64,000 bases of DNA, taken from Pedobacter miscanthi (GTDB lineage Bacteria; Bacteroidota; Bacteroidia; Sphingobacteriales; Sphingobacteriaceae). The position numbers and the translations under genes are program-made. The DNA is taken from positions 124,001-188,000 of the forward strand of contig NZ_QNQU01000007.1 in NCBI RefSeq assembly GCF_003315595.1. The letters are read 5' to 3'. Position 1 is the stretch's first letter. Each line of letters begins with the position of its first letter. The notes under the pieces are model-generated. The model saw only the letters and a program-made list of their open reading frames with translations. It was not told where the DNA came from and ran no database searches. Shown here piece after piece: positions 9,517-17,323 of the stretch.

Positions 9517-10389
9517 TTATGACAAAATTGTTGAACCTGCTCCCAGCAATGCCGCCTTTTCGCCTAGAGAAGATTTTCTCACAGGCAATGTATATCCTAG
9601 GATATCTCTGAGGTGTTTACATGTATCTTCTAAAAAGTAAGCATCCGCATTTGCAATATTGCCGCCTAAGACAATTGCCAAAGGCATTTTTTTATCAATA
9701 AACTGATTTAAAAATTTAGCCAGATTTAAACTGAACTCTGCAAATATCGTATCAAAATAAGGGGACTGTAAATGGTTATCCACTAAATCTTTAACATCTT
9801 TAATCCTCGATCCGCTTAGTTCTGAAAATCTGTTAACAAACCATCTGGTTGAAATATAGTCTTCTGCGATACCCTCTAAAAAAGACATACACCAGAGTGC
9901 TGAGTCATCTGCTTTGCCATTTTCAATGTGTGAGGTACCAAGTCCAGTACCAAGGGTCAGCCCAATAGCCCGCTCATATCCATCCAGGCTCCCACTAAAA
10001 ACCTCTCCCTTTAAAAAGCACGCCGCATCATTTATAAAATTGATCATAGACCCGGGAATATTTAATCGATCTGCGAGCATATCTTTTATATTCAAGCCAT
10101 AAAGCGCCCCATACTTTCCTTGATCTTTGATTTTGCAGATACCCTTTTCATAATCCATAGGGCCAGGCATTGCTATATTGATCTTCAATGCTTTCAGGTC
10201 ATATTCAAGGCATGAATTTTCTAGGTTTTTTGCCCAGGTATCGATGATTTCGGTGGGAGATCCAGCCGAATTGAGTTTGGTCCTTGACCAGGTTCCATCT
10301 ACTTCAGTTTTCCTTTCAAGGTCAATTATTGCGGAGGTAATATGAGAGCCCCCTACATCTGCACTCAATACAATCTTATTGCTATACAT
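9517..10389 (-). CDS. ROK-family sugar kinase lacking the usual zinc motif
   Basis: The start chosen is the ATG at 10389 (MYSNKIVLSADVGGSH); the frame extends upstream to 10419 but those ten residues precede the conserved fold. The phosphate-binding motif SADVGGSH, the LGTGLGTSHIENG block and the late GGNIANADAYF block identify an ROK kinase of cytoplasmic type. It would phosphorylate a hexose (glucose, mannose or similar) released by the neighbouring hydrolases. Most ROK proteins carry a CxCGxxGCxE zinc motif after the GTGxG block. Here that stretch reads ALWCMSFLEGIAEDY and lacks it, which places the protein in the less common zinc-free branch. It has no helix-turn-helix, so it is not an ROK repressor. 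Confidence 0.85.
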   Translation of the reverse strand: MYSNKIVLSADVGGSHITSAIIDLERKTEVDGTWSRTKLNSAGSPTEIIDTWAKNLENSCLEYDLKALKINIAMPGPMDYEKGICKIKDQGKYGALYGLNIKDMLADRLNIPGSMINFINDAACFLKGEVFSGSLDGYERAIGLTLGTGLGTSHIENGKADDSALWCMSFLEGIAEDYISTRWFVNRFSELSGSRIKDVKDLVDNHLQSPYFDTIFAEFSLNLAKFLNQFIDKKMPLAIVLGGNIANADAYFLEDTCKHLRDILGYTLPVRKSSLGEKAALLGAGSTILS

Positions 10390-10432
10390 TGAATCTATTT
10401 GGTTAATTATACAGCCCAAACTTATTCCAAAG

Positions 10433-10454
10433 GCTTAAAAAAAGCTTAAAAAAG
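10433..10454. promoter_or_regulatory. A-tract direct repeat, candidate LacI-family operator (copy a)
   Basis: GCTTAAAAAAAG is followed immediately by CTTAAAAAAG, a nearly perfect 10-11 bp direct repeat 44 bp upstream of the ROK start. Related strings occur at 10713-10733 and 14278-14297, the latter upstream of the LacI-type gene. Binding by that regulator is a guess. AT-rich low complexity is the alternative. Confidence 0.3.
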
Positions 10455-10744
10455 AATTAATGCACGAAATAATTTTTCAATTTTCGAATATTTTTATCAC
10501 CCAAGAAATTAAAGTAGTGGTTGGGGTTATCGAATAGCACCAATAACACCCACACAACCATTTAAACTCAGTTTCCTTTGATTTAACGAAATTACAGATG
10601 GGATCAAAATGTACCTTCAAAAAATTGGACAGATCAGATATGATCGATAAAGTATATTATGATACTGTCGATGCTCTCTTGAGTTGCGCTAACGCCAAAT
10701 AAGCTGGCATAAGTATTAAAAAAAGTTAAAAAGACATGAGAATT

Positions 10745-10773
10745 GCCCCAAAAATGTCAGACAATCTTGGGGC
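10745..10773 (-). terminator. Possible terminator after the PL8 gene
   Basis: GCCCCAA (10745-10751) pairs with TTGGGGC (10767-10773) around a 15-base loop, 34 bp past the PL8 stop on the minus strand. No good T-run follows, so it may be a stabilising 3' stem rather than a true terminator. Confidence 0.4.
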
Positions 10774-10806
10774 TTGGATGAAACATTGAATTTTGAGTAA
10801 AACTTA

Positions 10807-12870
10807 TTAGAGCACGACCTCGATTGTGGAACCAGATAAGTCACCTTTTGGCAAAATAATGTTTTTGTTGATCCCACCTAGCATAATATTTATATTTTCC
10901 ATTTTTCTTGTCGGATCCGCTATCCAGAGGTGGTATTTCCCTTGTTCTTTTTTAATGATCACTATACAGGATTGATCGGTACTAAAGGCAACTGCTGGAA
11001 GAATGTTAACAGAACCAGCTTTAAAGAAAGCAGCTATTAAAAGATTATCTGTCATTATTGCTTGGGTCGCTTCGGTGTTGATAATATTTTTCACCAAATC
11101 CCCTACCTTGACTGATTTAGTTTCCACAAGACTCAATGCAGGCTTAATAATATAGCTGTAACTTGTTGAGCTTTTATGAGAAATATAAGCCGTTAGCATG
11201 TTTCCAGATACTGGCTTATTTCCTGATGCTTCATCTACCAGGTTCCAGTTGCCATCACGTTTTTCAGTTTTAATTATAAGATCGGTTTCTCTATCGGGAA
11301 AGAAATAAGCTACGCTGTCCTGCCACATCCAGCTTACTTCCTCTTTGTTTTTGCCTTTGAGTAAAGGTTTGTCCAGATCATAAAGTTTCTGGTCAACAGT
11401 GGTTATTAAGTTTTCCCTGTTCGGCGCGTTAATATCAGCGCCCAAGGCAATCATTAACCCATTAAAAAAAAAGTAGCTTTTGTGTGCTTTTATACCTGCC
11501 CTATCGTAATCAAGAGTGCTCAACGCTATATTTCCGTTACTTACCTGTCCGGTAAAAAGCCCTTTGTTTGCTGATGAAACAGCAACCTTTCCTTTAGGGT
11601 CAGTGGTTAAGTCACCTGTTGTGCCGGGCAGCATTGACCAGTTCCATAAAGGTTCAATATTGCTGTATTCCTTTCCACTCCTTTGTATGAGTGTGACCCC
11701 GTCATTTAAAAACGGGCCTTTTAAGTTTTCCGTATTGATAGATTCAATCCTGCTCACTAATGGGGAATGCGTTTTTACACTGATCATATAATTATCCTGA
11801 TTTCTGGAAACAAGATATCCGCTCCTCCAAAAACTATTGATACCTGTAAGTTTACAATCTTTAAGCGCTCTCTCAGGATAACCACTGATCATATATCTAC
11901 ATCCATCGCCTTTGTCGAATGAGCGGATCATTTTAGAATTCACATTTAGGTTATCTCCTCTCTTTAATCCACTATTTTCCCTAAGCTGTCTGCCTATAGC
12001 GGTAATATCCATACGTTTTTTATAAATACTCCATCTTAAGCCTTTAGATACATAATCGAAAATAATCTGTTGCTTATTCTTGGCAAAAGCAACAGAAGAA
12101 CTGGAAGTTATGGTCATCCAGAATAATAAACTATTTGTAAAGTGCATGCCGTAATTACCAAACTGAAGCATAGGACCATGCTGTTGGAACGAATAATCAG
12201 GTTGGATACCTTCTTTAGCCGATATTGAAATTACTTCCTGCATCTTTTTCATCACCTGGGCAAATACCTCAATGTCATTTTTGATCAGGGCAACCCTGGC
12301 CTCATTATCAAGTTGCCAGATCAGGTTCTGACCGGTGGCTTTATAAACGGGTATACGGCCAATAATTACTTTGTCTAAAAATGTCAATTCCTCTAACAAG
12401 GCGTCTGTGTCCAACATTAGCATCAAACTGGTGTATGCAAACGGTGTATTGATATTGTTCTGCCACCAGTTTTCGCATTTGAAATCATTTTTTATCCAGA
12501 ATGCAATGGCATTGTGTACTGCAGAAAGATACTTTGGATTCTTATTTTTATGATATGCCCGGTAAAGTAACATAGTCCGATAAAGGTGCCAAGATGGCCT
12601 CCATGCGCCGCGCATCTGTGATTTATAATCTATGTCGCTCCAGCTGCCATCCTGGGATAGGTTTTCAAAATATCCTTTAGCATCTGTCTTAAAAATGACA
12701 TCGTCTGTGAGGATATAGCTCTGCTCAGTGCCATAAGTAGTCTCAGAGCGTAAAAAATCTCTACATTTATTGCGTAGAATGGTGATCTCATTTTTGTTAG
12801 GTTCCTTTTTTTCTTGGGCAAAAGAAAATTGAACAAAAATAAACAAGAGAAAAAATAAACAGTTCTTCAT
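10807..12870 (-). CDS. PL8 family polysaccharide lyase (chondroitin AC lyase-like)
   Basis: The start was set at 12870, where a signal peptide begins (MKNCLFFLLFIFVQFSFAQ), giving 687 residues, close to the family's ~700. The frame runs to 13050, but those 60 extra residues look untranslated. The protein aligns with Pedobacter heparinus chondroitinase AC as I recall it. NWWQNNINTP carries the stacking Asn, QQHGPMLQFGNYG carries His231 and Tyr240 (catalytic His225/Tyr234 there), Arg294 matches Arg288, and Glu376/Asn379 match Glu371/Asn374. Spacing between these residues is almost identical. It should cleave a hexosaminide- or mannoside-uronate bond by beta-elimination. PL8 also includes hyaluronate and xanthan lyases. 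Neighbouring mannosidases make a mannose/uronate polymer as plausible as a glycosaminoglycan. Confidence 0.88.
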   Translation of the reverse strand: MKNCLFFLLFIFVQFSFAQEKKEPNKNEITILRNKCRDFLRSETTYGTEQSYILTDDVIFKTDAKGYFENLSQDGSWSDIDYKSQMRGAWRPSWHLYRTMLLYRAYHKNKNPKYLSAVHNAIAFWIKNDFKCENWWQNNINTPFAYTSLMLMLDTDALLEELTFLDKVIIGRIPVYKATGQNLIWQLDNEARVALIKNDIEVFAQVMKKMQEVISISAKEGIQPDYSFQQHGPMLQFGNYGMHFTNSLLFWMTITSSSSVAFAKNKQQIIFDYVSKGLRWSIYKKRMDITAIGRQLRENSGLKRGDNLNVNSKMIRSFDKGDGCRYMISGYPERALKDCKLTGINSFWRSGYLVSRNQDNYMISVKTHSPLVSRIESINTENLKGPFLNDGVTLIQRSGKEYSNIEPLWNWSMLPGTTGDLTTDPKGKVAVSSANKGLFTGQVSNGNIALSTLDYDRAGIKAHKSYFFFNGLMIALGADINAPNRENLITTVDQKLYDLDKPLLKGKNKEEVSWMWQDSVAYFFPDRETDLIIKTEKRDGNWNLVDEASGNKPVSGNMLTAYISHKSSTSYSYIIKPALSLVETKSVKVGDLVKNIINTEATQAIMTDNLLIAAFFKAGSVNILPAVAFSTDQSCIVIIKKEQGKYHLWIADPTRKMENINIMLGGINKNIILPKGDLSGSTIEVVL

Positions 12871-13064
12871 TTTGAGTGGCATTATAAGAGTTGAATAATT
12901 GATTGCTAACAATCGAAGGGATGTTTTGAGTTTATGATAAAAAACCATAACCGCTTCATTTATTTTTTGGAAACTGGCACGCCTGTCCCACAAATATGAT
13001 ATTTTTAAAGCAGATTCATTTGGTGTAATGTTCTTAAGCAGCATCTTCATTTAGATAAATATAT

Positions 13065-14144
13065 TTAAGGATTCAATGAGTTGGTCTCGGAATGGGCTAA
13101 TGTATTGTTAGTATCCCCATCAGACATTTGTTTTGGTAGACTTGAAGCTCTCTGCTTAAAAATACACGGAATATTTAAGGTTGAAAATATCTTTTTATCA
13201 TTTTTCTGCGTCAATCTTGTCATGAGAAGTTCCATAATTTGCTGGGCTATTGCTTCCGAAGGTTGTTCGATAGCGGTTATAGTTGGTGAAATAAGCTCGA
13301 GCAGTTCAAAATCATCAAATGAAATCAGTGCAAGATCTCCTCTGACCCTTTCAGTGGCACCTTTAAGTGCCCGGAGCCCTTCCAAAGTAATATAGTTTGC
13401 GCCGAACACTACAGCATCAATATTATCTGAACTGCTCAAAAAATCTTGAATCGCAGCCACCGTGCTCCCAGGTTTAACATAGTTCAGTTTTAAGATAAAT
13501 TCGTCCAGGCCGTGATCTGTAATAGCTTGGCGGTAACCCTCAATACGGTCTATCATCTGTTGTTCTTTTGTTTCGGCCCCTATAAACGCGCATCTGCGAT
13601 ACCCATTATTTATTAAATGTTCTGTCGCCCTGAAGGTACTTGCAAAATTATCCACAAGGATGTAGTCCGCAGGGATATCGTGGAGATAACGATCGAAGAG
13701 CACCAAAGGAACCCCTGATGCAGCAAGTAACCTGACTTCGTCCTCCAAGCCTACTGCAGTGGCAATAATATAACCGTCAACCTGCCGTTGCATAAATACA
13801 TTCATAAGTTCAGAAAACTTATTTTTTTCTTTTCCGGTGCTGCAGAATAAAATCTTATAACCATACAATGTTGCTTTTTCCTCCAGAAAGTGGGCAATCG
13901 TAGAAAAAAAAGGATCGGCTATGTTGTCTACCAAAAAGCCAATCGTACTTGATTTTCCTGTCCTAAGGCCTTTGGCGAATGAATTTGGGCGATATCCAAC
14001 CTCATCAACCAGTTTGAGGATTTTATCTGTTACTTTCTGACTGATATGCTTTTCTGTGGCCTTCCCGTTGATCACAAATGAAACAGTTGTTATGGAGATA
14101 TTAAGCTTATCAGCAATGTCTTTAATTGATATTCTTCTGGTCAT
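13065..14144 (-). CDS. LacI/GalR-family transcriptional regulator
   Basis: This 359-residue protein begins with a LacI-type helix-turn-helix (ISIKDIADKLNISITTVSF) and hinge (VGYRPNSFAKGLRTG) in residues 1-60. A periplasmic-binding-protein-like sensor follows in residues about 62-335, with IGFLVDNIADPFFS and ALISFDDFELLELISP as strand/ligand segments. A poorly conserved tail of about 20 residues follows. It lies directly upstream of the PL8 gene in the same orientation and presumably senses a sugar released by the cluster. A-tract repeats upstream of it and of the ROK operon are candidate operators. Whether it activates or represses cannot be told. Confidence 0.93.
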   Translation of the reverse strand: MTRRISIKDIADKLNISITTVSFVINGKATEKHISQKVTDKILKLVDEVGYRPNSFAKGLRTGKSSTIGFLVDNIADPFFSTIAHFLEEKATLYGYKILFCSTGKEKNKFSELMNVFMQRQVDGYIIATAVGLEDEVRLLAASGVPLVLFDRYLHDIPADYILVDNFASTFRATEHLINNGYRRCAFIGAETKEQQMIDRIEGYRQAITDHGLDEFILKLNYVKPGSTVAAIQDFLSSSDNIDAVVFGANYITLEGLRALKGATERVRGDLALISFDDFELLELISPTITAIEQPSEAIAQQIMELLMTRLTQKNDKKIFSTLNIPCIFKQRASSLPKQMSDGDTNNTLAHSETNSLNP

Positions 14145-14277
14145 TGGGATTAAAATATTTAAACCTTTACATAAAGGTGGTTGACGCTATGATTTCCATC
14201 AGCTCTAATAATAATATTTCAGCACAAGTCCTATTTGGTCAACAATAGAACAAACATAATGTGAGTCATTAAAAAAT

Positions 14278-14297
14278 GCTTAAAAAAAGGTTAAAAC
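14278..14297. promoter_or_regulatory. A-tract motif upstream of the LacI-type gene (copy b)
   Basis: GCTTAAAAAAAGGTTAAAAC shares its first 12 bases with the motif at 10433. It lies about 134 bp upstream of the regulator start and could be an autoregulatory operator. This is speculative. Confidence 0.3.
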
Positions 14298-14389
14298 TAA
14301 ATATTTTAAAAAAAGACTTTTTTTAGCCTCATAAGAAGTATTAAAGCTAATTATAGAAACATCCTTTTGGCATCCAACAGGTAAAACAA

Positions 14390-14409
14390 GGCCGGACATC
14401 CATCCGGCC
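14390..14409 (-). terminator. Terminator of the SusCD/metalloprotease operon
   Basis: GGCCGGA (14390-14396) pairs perfectly with TCCGGCC (14403-14409) around a 6-base loop. On the minus strand it follows the metalloprotease stop and is succeeded by TTGTTTT, consistent with intrinsic termination. Confidence 0.65.
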
Positions 14410-14521
14410 AATGTTCTTAACTAACTAAAACTTCAATTATTTTTTATCTTTTTTTATTGCGATCGCTTGTTTGAGAATATATATTCGCGAATAAATCCAA
14501 TAAAAGCGCATGTTAACTCGG

Positions 14522-17068
14522 TTATTTGCCAGGTAAACTATCTTTACCCGCTATCCCGTTATTTATGCGTACCAAAATATCCTGCAAATGCGCTTTTGTT
14601 ATCCCCTTGGATAGTGGAATAGCTTTAAGAATATCTTTCTTCAGTTCTATTAGGTGGGCCCTGACCATACTGGAAACATCGGTCCTGGTCGGGTCTGGGT
14701 TTGCGTAAGCCAGCGGACCACTGCCTTGTGCGGTTACCACAATTTCTGTTGTGGCCACGAAGGCTTTCAAAGCATTTAAAATGTAGGTTTTCTGGAGGTT
14801 TCGACGATAGATGTCTATGGGTTGGTGAGTAAATAGTTCTCCCCATACACCTGCTTTTAAATCCGATAGGAATTCACTGGCGGTGTAATTTTTCCATGTT
14901 TTGTTTGTTTCAGCAACTAGCAACTTTCCAAGTATATCAGATCCCTGCAACCTGTTTAATACCTGGCTTTGAAAAACATTTATCCACATCACCCCATTTG
15001 TCCCGGTACGCGACATAATATCCTGATCCAGTATCCAGTTTGGCGTGATAAATACATTATCCGTAAGGAACCGCATTGCCTCCTTTTGCTTCGAATAAGA
15101 AACGTTCTCAAAAACAGGACCTTCCTGTTCTATGCTTTTTGGCGTTACATATATCCCCCCTATATTTCTGGTTACATGCCCCAAATAAGTCTGAAACTGT
15201 TTAAATACCTCCTGATATATTGCTTTTAAGTTACCATAACCTTCACCAGGTTCTGCTGTCCAGGTTCTAAGTTGTGGAATTATTCTCTTCAGGTTTTTAA
15301 TGCCATAAGTACTGGCCAACATTGCGTTGTCTCCAAGATCCTCGCTTTGAGAACGCGGATCTGTATACTCCTGTTCATTTCCAAAATATAACCGTTTGTT
15401 TTTGCCCAGGCTGTCAATAATCTGCTTATTAAGAAATACACCCTCTTCTTCAGCAGTTTTAAACTGCGGCATCCACTGGTAACCAAATTGTATTGCCCAT
15501 TTATCATAATCACCAATACGGGGAAAGAGCCCTTTTTCACCAATATTATCTTCTGGTTGTGCAACATAATTAAAGCGTGCATAATCCATTATAGAAGGTG
15601 TATGTCCATTTGCTTCTACCCATACCTTGTTCCTTAATTTCTCAACCGGCACGGTAGAGCTGGCGCCAAAATTATGCAACAATCCCAATGTATGGCCAAC
15701 TTCATGGGAAGAAACAAAACGGATCAATTGTCCCATTAGTTGATCGTCAAATTTCATTTTACGGGCTTTGGGATCAGTTGCTCCAGCCTGGACCATATAC
15801 CAGTTCCTGACCAGCTGCATGATGTTATGGTACCAGTTGATATGGCTTTCAATAATTTCCCCGCTTCGCGGATCATGAACATTCGGTCCGCTGGCATTGG
15901 CAATTGAGGAAGGTTTATAAACAATTACGTTATGTCTTGCATCATCCATGTTCCAGGTGGAGTCACCCGTCGGGGCAGGCAGGGCAATGATTGCATTTTT
16001 AAAGCCTGCACGCTCAAAAGCTTTTTGCCAGTCATTTACCCCGGCGATCAGGTAAGGCACCCATTTTTTGGGTGTTGCCGGATCGATATAATAAACAATA
16101 GGCTTTTTAGGCTCAACGAGTTCACCCTGTTTATATTTTTCTATGTCTTCATTTTTTGGTTCCAATCTCCAGCGCACCATCATTACCGATTGTTTCACCC
16201 CTTGTGGATCAGCATCGAAATCTATATAGCCCTGACCAAAATATCCTACCCTACCATCTGCAAAACGTGCTTTCATCGGCACCTTTGGCAACATTACTAT
16301 TGAACTGTTGAGTTCATAAGTTACCGGAAGTGTGGAAAGTTGCGGCTGACCTGCTATAGCGCCTCTGCTGTAGGTTCTTACCGTACGTACTTCAACATTT
16401 AGCGGATAGGCATTTACAGAAGTAATATAAGATTTATCCGGTTGAAGGGCGCCAACACCAAGCAGCGTTTTTATCCCCACGTTAAAATAAAAGATTTCAT
16501 TCTCGGTATTTAAATAATCTGTTACATCAATAACTGATGTTTTCACTCCTGATGAATCCCCACCAAAAGCTTTGACGGCAAAGCTGGCGACAATCGGCCG
16601 TAAGTTGGAATTGATCACCGATCTGTACATACCGTTGCCAGTAGTATCTGCCGATCGCTCATTAAAGGAAATGAGCTTTAAAAAGATGCGCTCATTAGGT
16701 CCTTTTGCGAAGTTGATTACGTTCTCGGCGATCTCATCACCCGCATAGCCGATCATTTGTGGTCTTGGGCCTGCTGCTGATTTTGAAATTCTGTTTACAA
16801 CAAGGAGATCCCGGTTAAGTATACTATCGGGGATTTCAAAATAGTAGCGCTGTCCTATCTGGTGGACTTTAAACATGCCTGAGGTGGTTTTCGTCTTTTC
16901 GGTAATAACCTGTTTATAGGGTTTTACCGCACCAAGGCTGTCCTCCTTTTTAACCTGCTGAACAGGAGCAACTATGGTGGATATTACAGGCTTTGATGAG
17001 GTCCTTTGCGCAATTGAGGCAAAAGGAAGCCCTAAAAAAGCCAAAATAACAATTTTGAATTTTAACAT
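14522..17068 (-). CDS. Secreted zinc-dependent metalloprotease (DUF5117/DUF5118 type)
   Basis: This 848-residue protein has a signal peptide (MLKFKIVILAFLGLPFASIAQ). The zinc-binding motif HEVGHTLGLLH near residue 455 is the extended HExxHxxGxxH of metzincin-like peptidases. The N-terminal segment (KPYKQVITEKTKTTSGMFKVH and following) and the central block match the DUF5118 and DUF5117 domains that accompany this peptidase in Bacteroidota. The length, about 850, is typical. It is the last gene of an operon with SusC, SusD and two lipoproteins, so it probably works at the cell surface or in the periplasm on protein captured by that system. Substrate and localisation are inferred. Confidence 0.9.
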   Translation of the reverse strand: MLKFKIVILAFLGLPFASIAQRTSSKPVISTIVAPVQQVKKEDSLGAVKPYKQVITEKTKTTSGMFKVHQIGQRYYFEIPDSILNRDLLVVNRISKSAAGPRPQMIGYAGDEIAENVINFAKGPNERIFLKLISFNERSADTTGNGMYRSVINSNLRPIVASFAVKAFGGDSSGVKTSVIDVTDYLNTENEIFYFNVGIKTLLGVGALQPDKSYITSVNAYPLNVEVRTVRTYSRGAIAGQPQLSTLPVTYELNSSIVMLPKVPMKARFADGRVGYFGQGYIDFDADPQGVKQSVMMVRWRLEPKNEDIEKYKQGELVEPKKPIVYYIDPATPKKWVPYLIAGVNDWQKAFERAGFKNAIIALPAPTGDSTWNMDDARHNVIVYKPSSIANASGPNVHDPRSGEIIESHINWYHNIMQLVRNWYMVQAGATDPKARKMKFDDQLMGQLIRFVSSHEVGHTLGLLHNFGASSTVPVEKLRNKVWVEANGHTPSIMDYARFNYVAQPEDNIGEKGLFPRIGDYDKWAIQFGYQWMPQFKTAEEEGVFLNKQIIDSLGKNKRLYFGNEQEYTDPRSQSEDLGDNAMLASTYGIKNLKRIIPQLRTWTAEPGEGYGNLKAIYQEVFKQFQTYLGHVTRNIGGIYVTPKSIEQEGPVFENVSYSKQKEAMRFLTDNVFITPNWILDQDIMSRTGTNGVMWINVFQSQVLNRLQGSDILGKLLVAETNKTWKNYTASEFLSDLKAGVWGELFTHQPIDIYRRNLQKTYILNALKAFVATTEIVVTAQGSGPLAYANPDPTRTDVSSMVRAHLIELKKDILKAIPLSKGITKAHLQDILVRINNGIAGKDSLPGK

Positions 17069-17080
17069 TGTGTGTTTACT

Positions 17081-17323
17081 TTAAATTAAGAATTTGCTTA
17101 TTTTAGAAATTAAAAGGTTTGGAACAGGTATGGGAAGGCCAGTCATTGTTTTAACAGTTATTTTAGCGGGTGCAACTTTAAGTTCTACTTTGATTCCGTA
17201 AAGCAAATACCCCGGCCGGCTTGCGCAAAAAACAGTCCCTGTTAGCATCCATACCAACAGGGGAATGTTTCTCTTTGATTTCATTTTTGATCTTTTAAAG
17301 CCAAAAAGGATAGCAGCGGTCAA
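17081..17323 (-). CDS. Small ORF between lipoprotein and metalloprotease genes
   Basis: The 80-codon frame starts within the stop of the PKD-like gene (4-bp ATGA overlap) and ends 12 bp before the metalloprotease start, so it fills the gap of a tight operon. An internal ATG at 17284 gives 67 residues beginning MKSKRNIPLLVWMLTGTVF, which looks like a signal peptide or single membrane segment. The rest is basic and Pro/Ile/Lys-rich. I recognise no family. Coupling geometry argues that it is translated; lack of a known homologue argues for caution. Confidence 0.4.
   Translation of the reverse strand: MTAAILFGFKRSKMKSKRNIPLLVWMLTGTVFCASRPGYLLYGIKVELKVAPAKITVKTMTGLPIPVPNLLISKISKFLI

Larger units (their letters stand above)
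10390..10806. other. 417-bp gap between PL8 and ROK genes, probable promoter region
   Basis: No convincing reading frame is present. It holds two A-tract motifs, at 10433-10454 and 10713-10733, that resemble one upstream of the LacI-type gene. It also holds a 7-bp GC stem (10745-10773) just after the PL8 stop. The downstream operon (ROK to GH95-like) probably starts here. Confidence 0.5.
14145..14521. other. 377-bp gap upstream of the LacI-type gene
   Basis: No gene is seen. It contains the A-tract motif at 14278-14297 and a GC-rich terminator stem at 14390-14409 that closes the metalloprotease operon. The rest is AT-rich promoter-like sequence for the LacI-family gene. Confidence 0.5.

Noticed and set aside
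12871..13050. 60-residue N-terminal extension of the PL8 gene
   Set aside because: The signal peptide begins at 12870; a 60-residue leader before it would block export and is rich in non-conserved residues.
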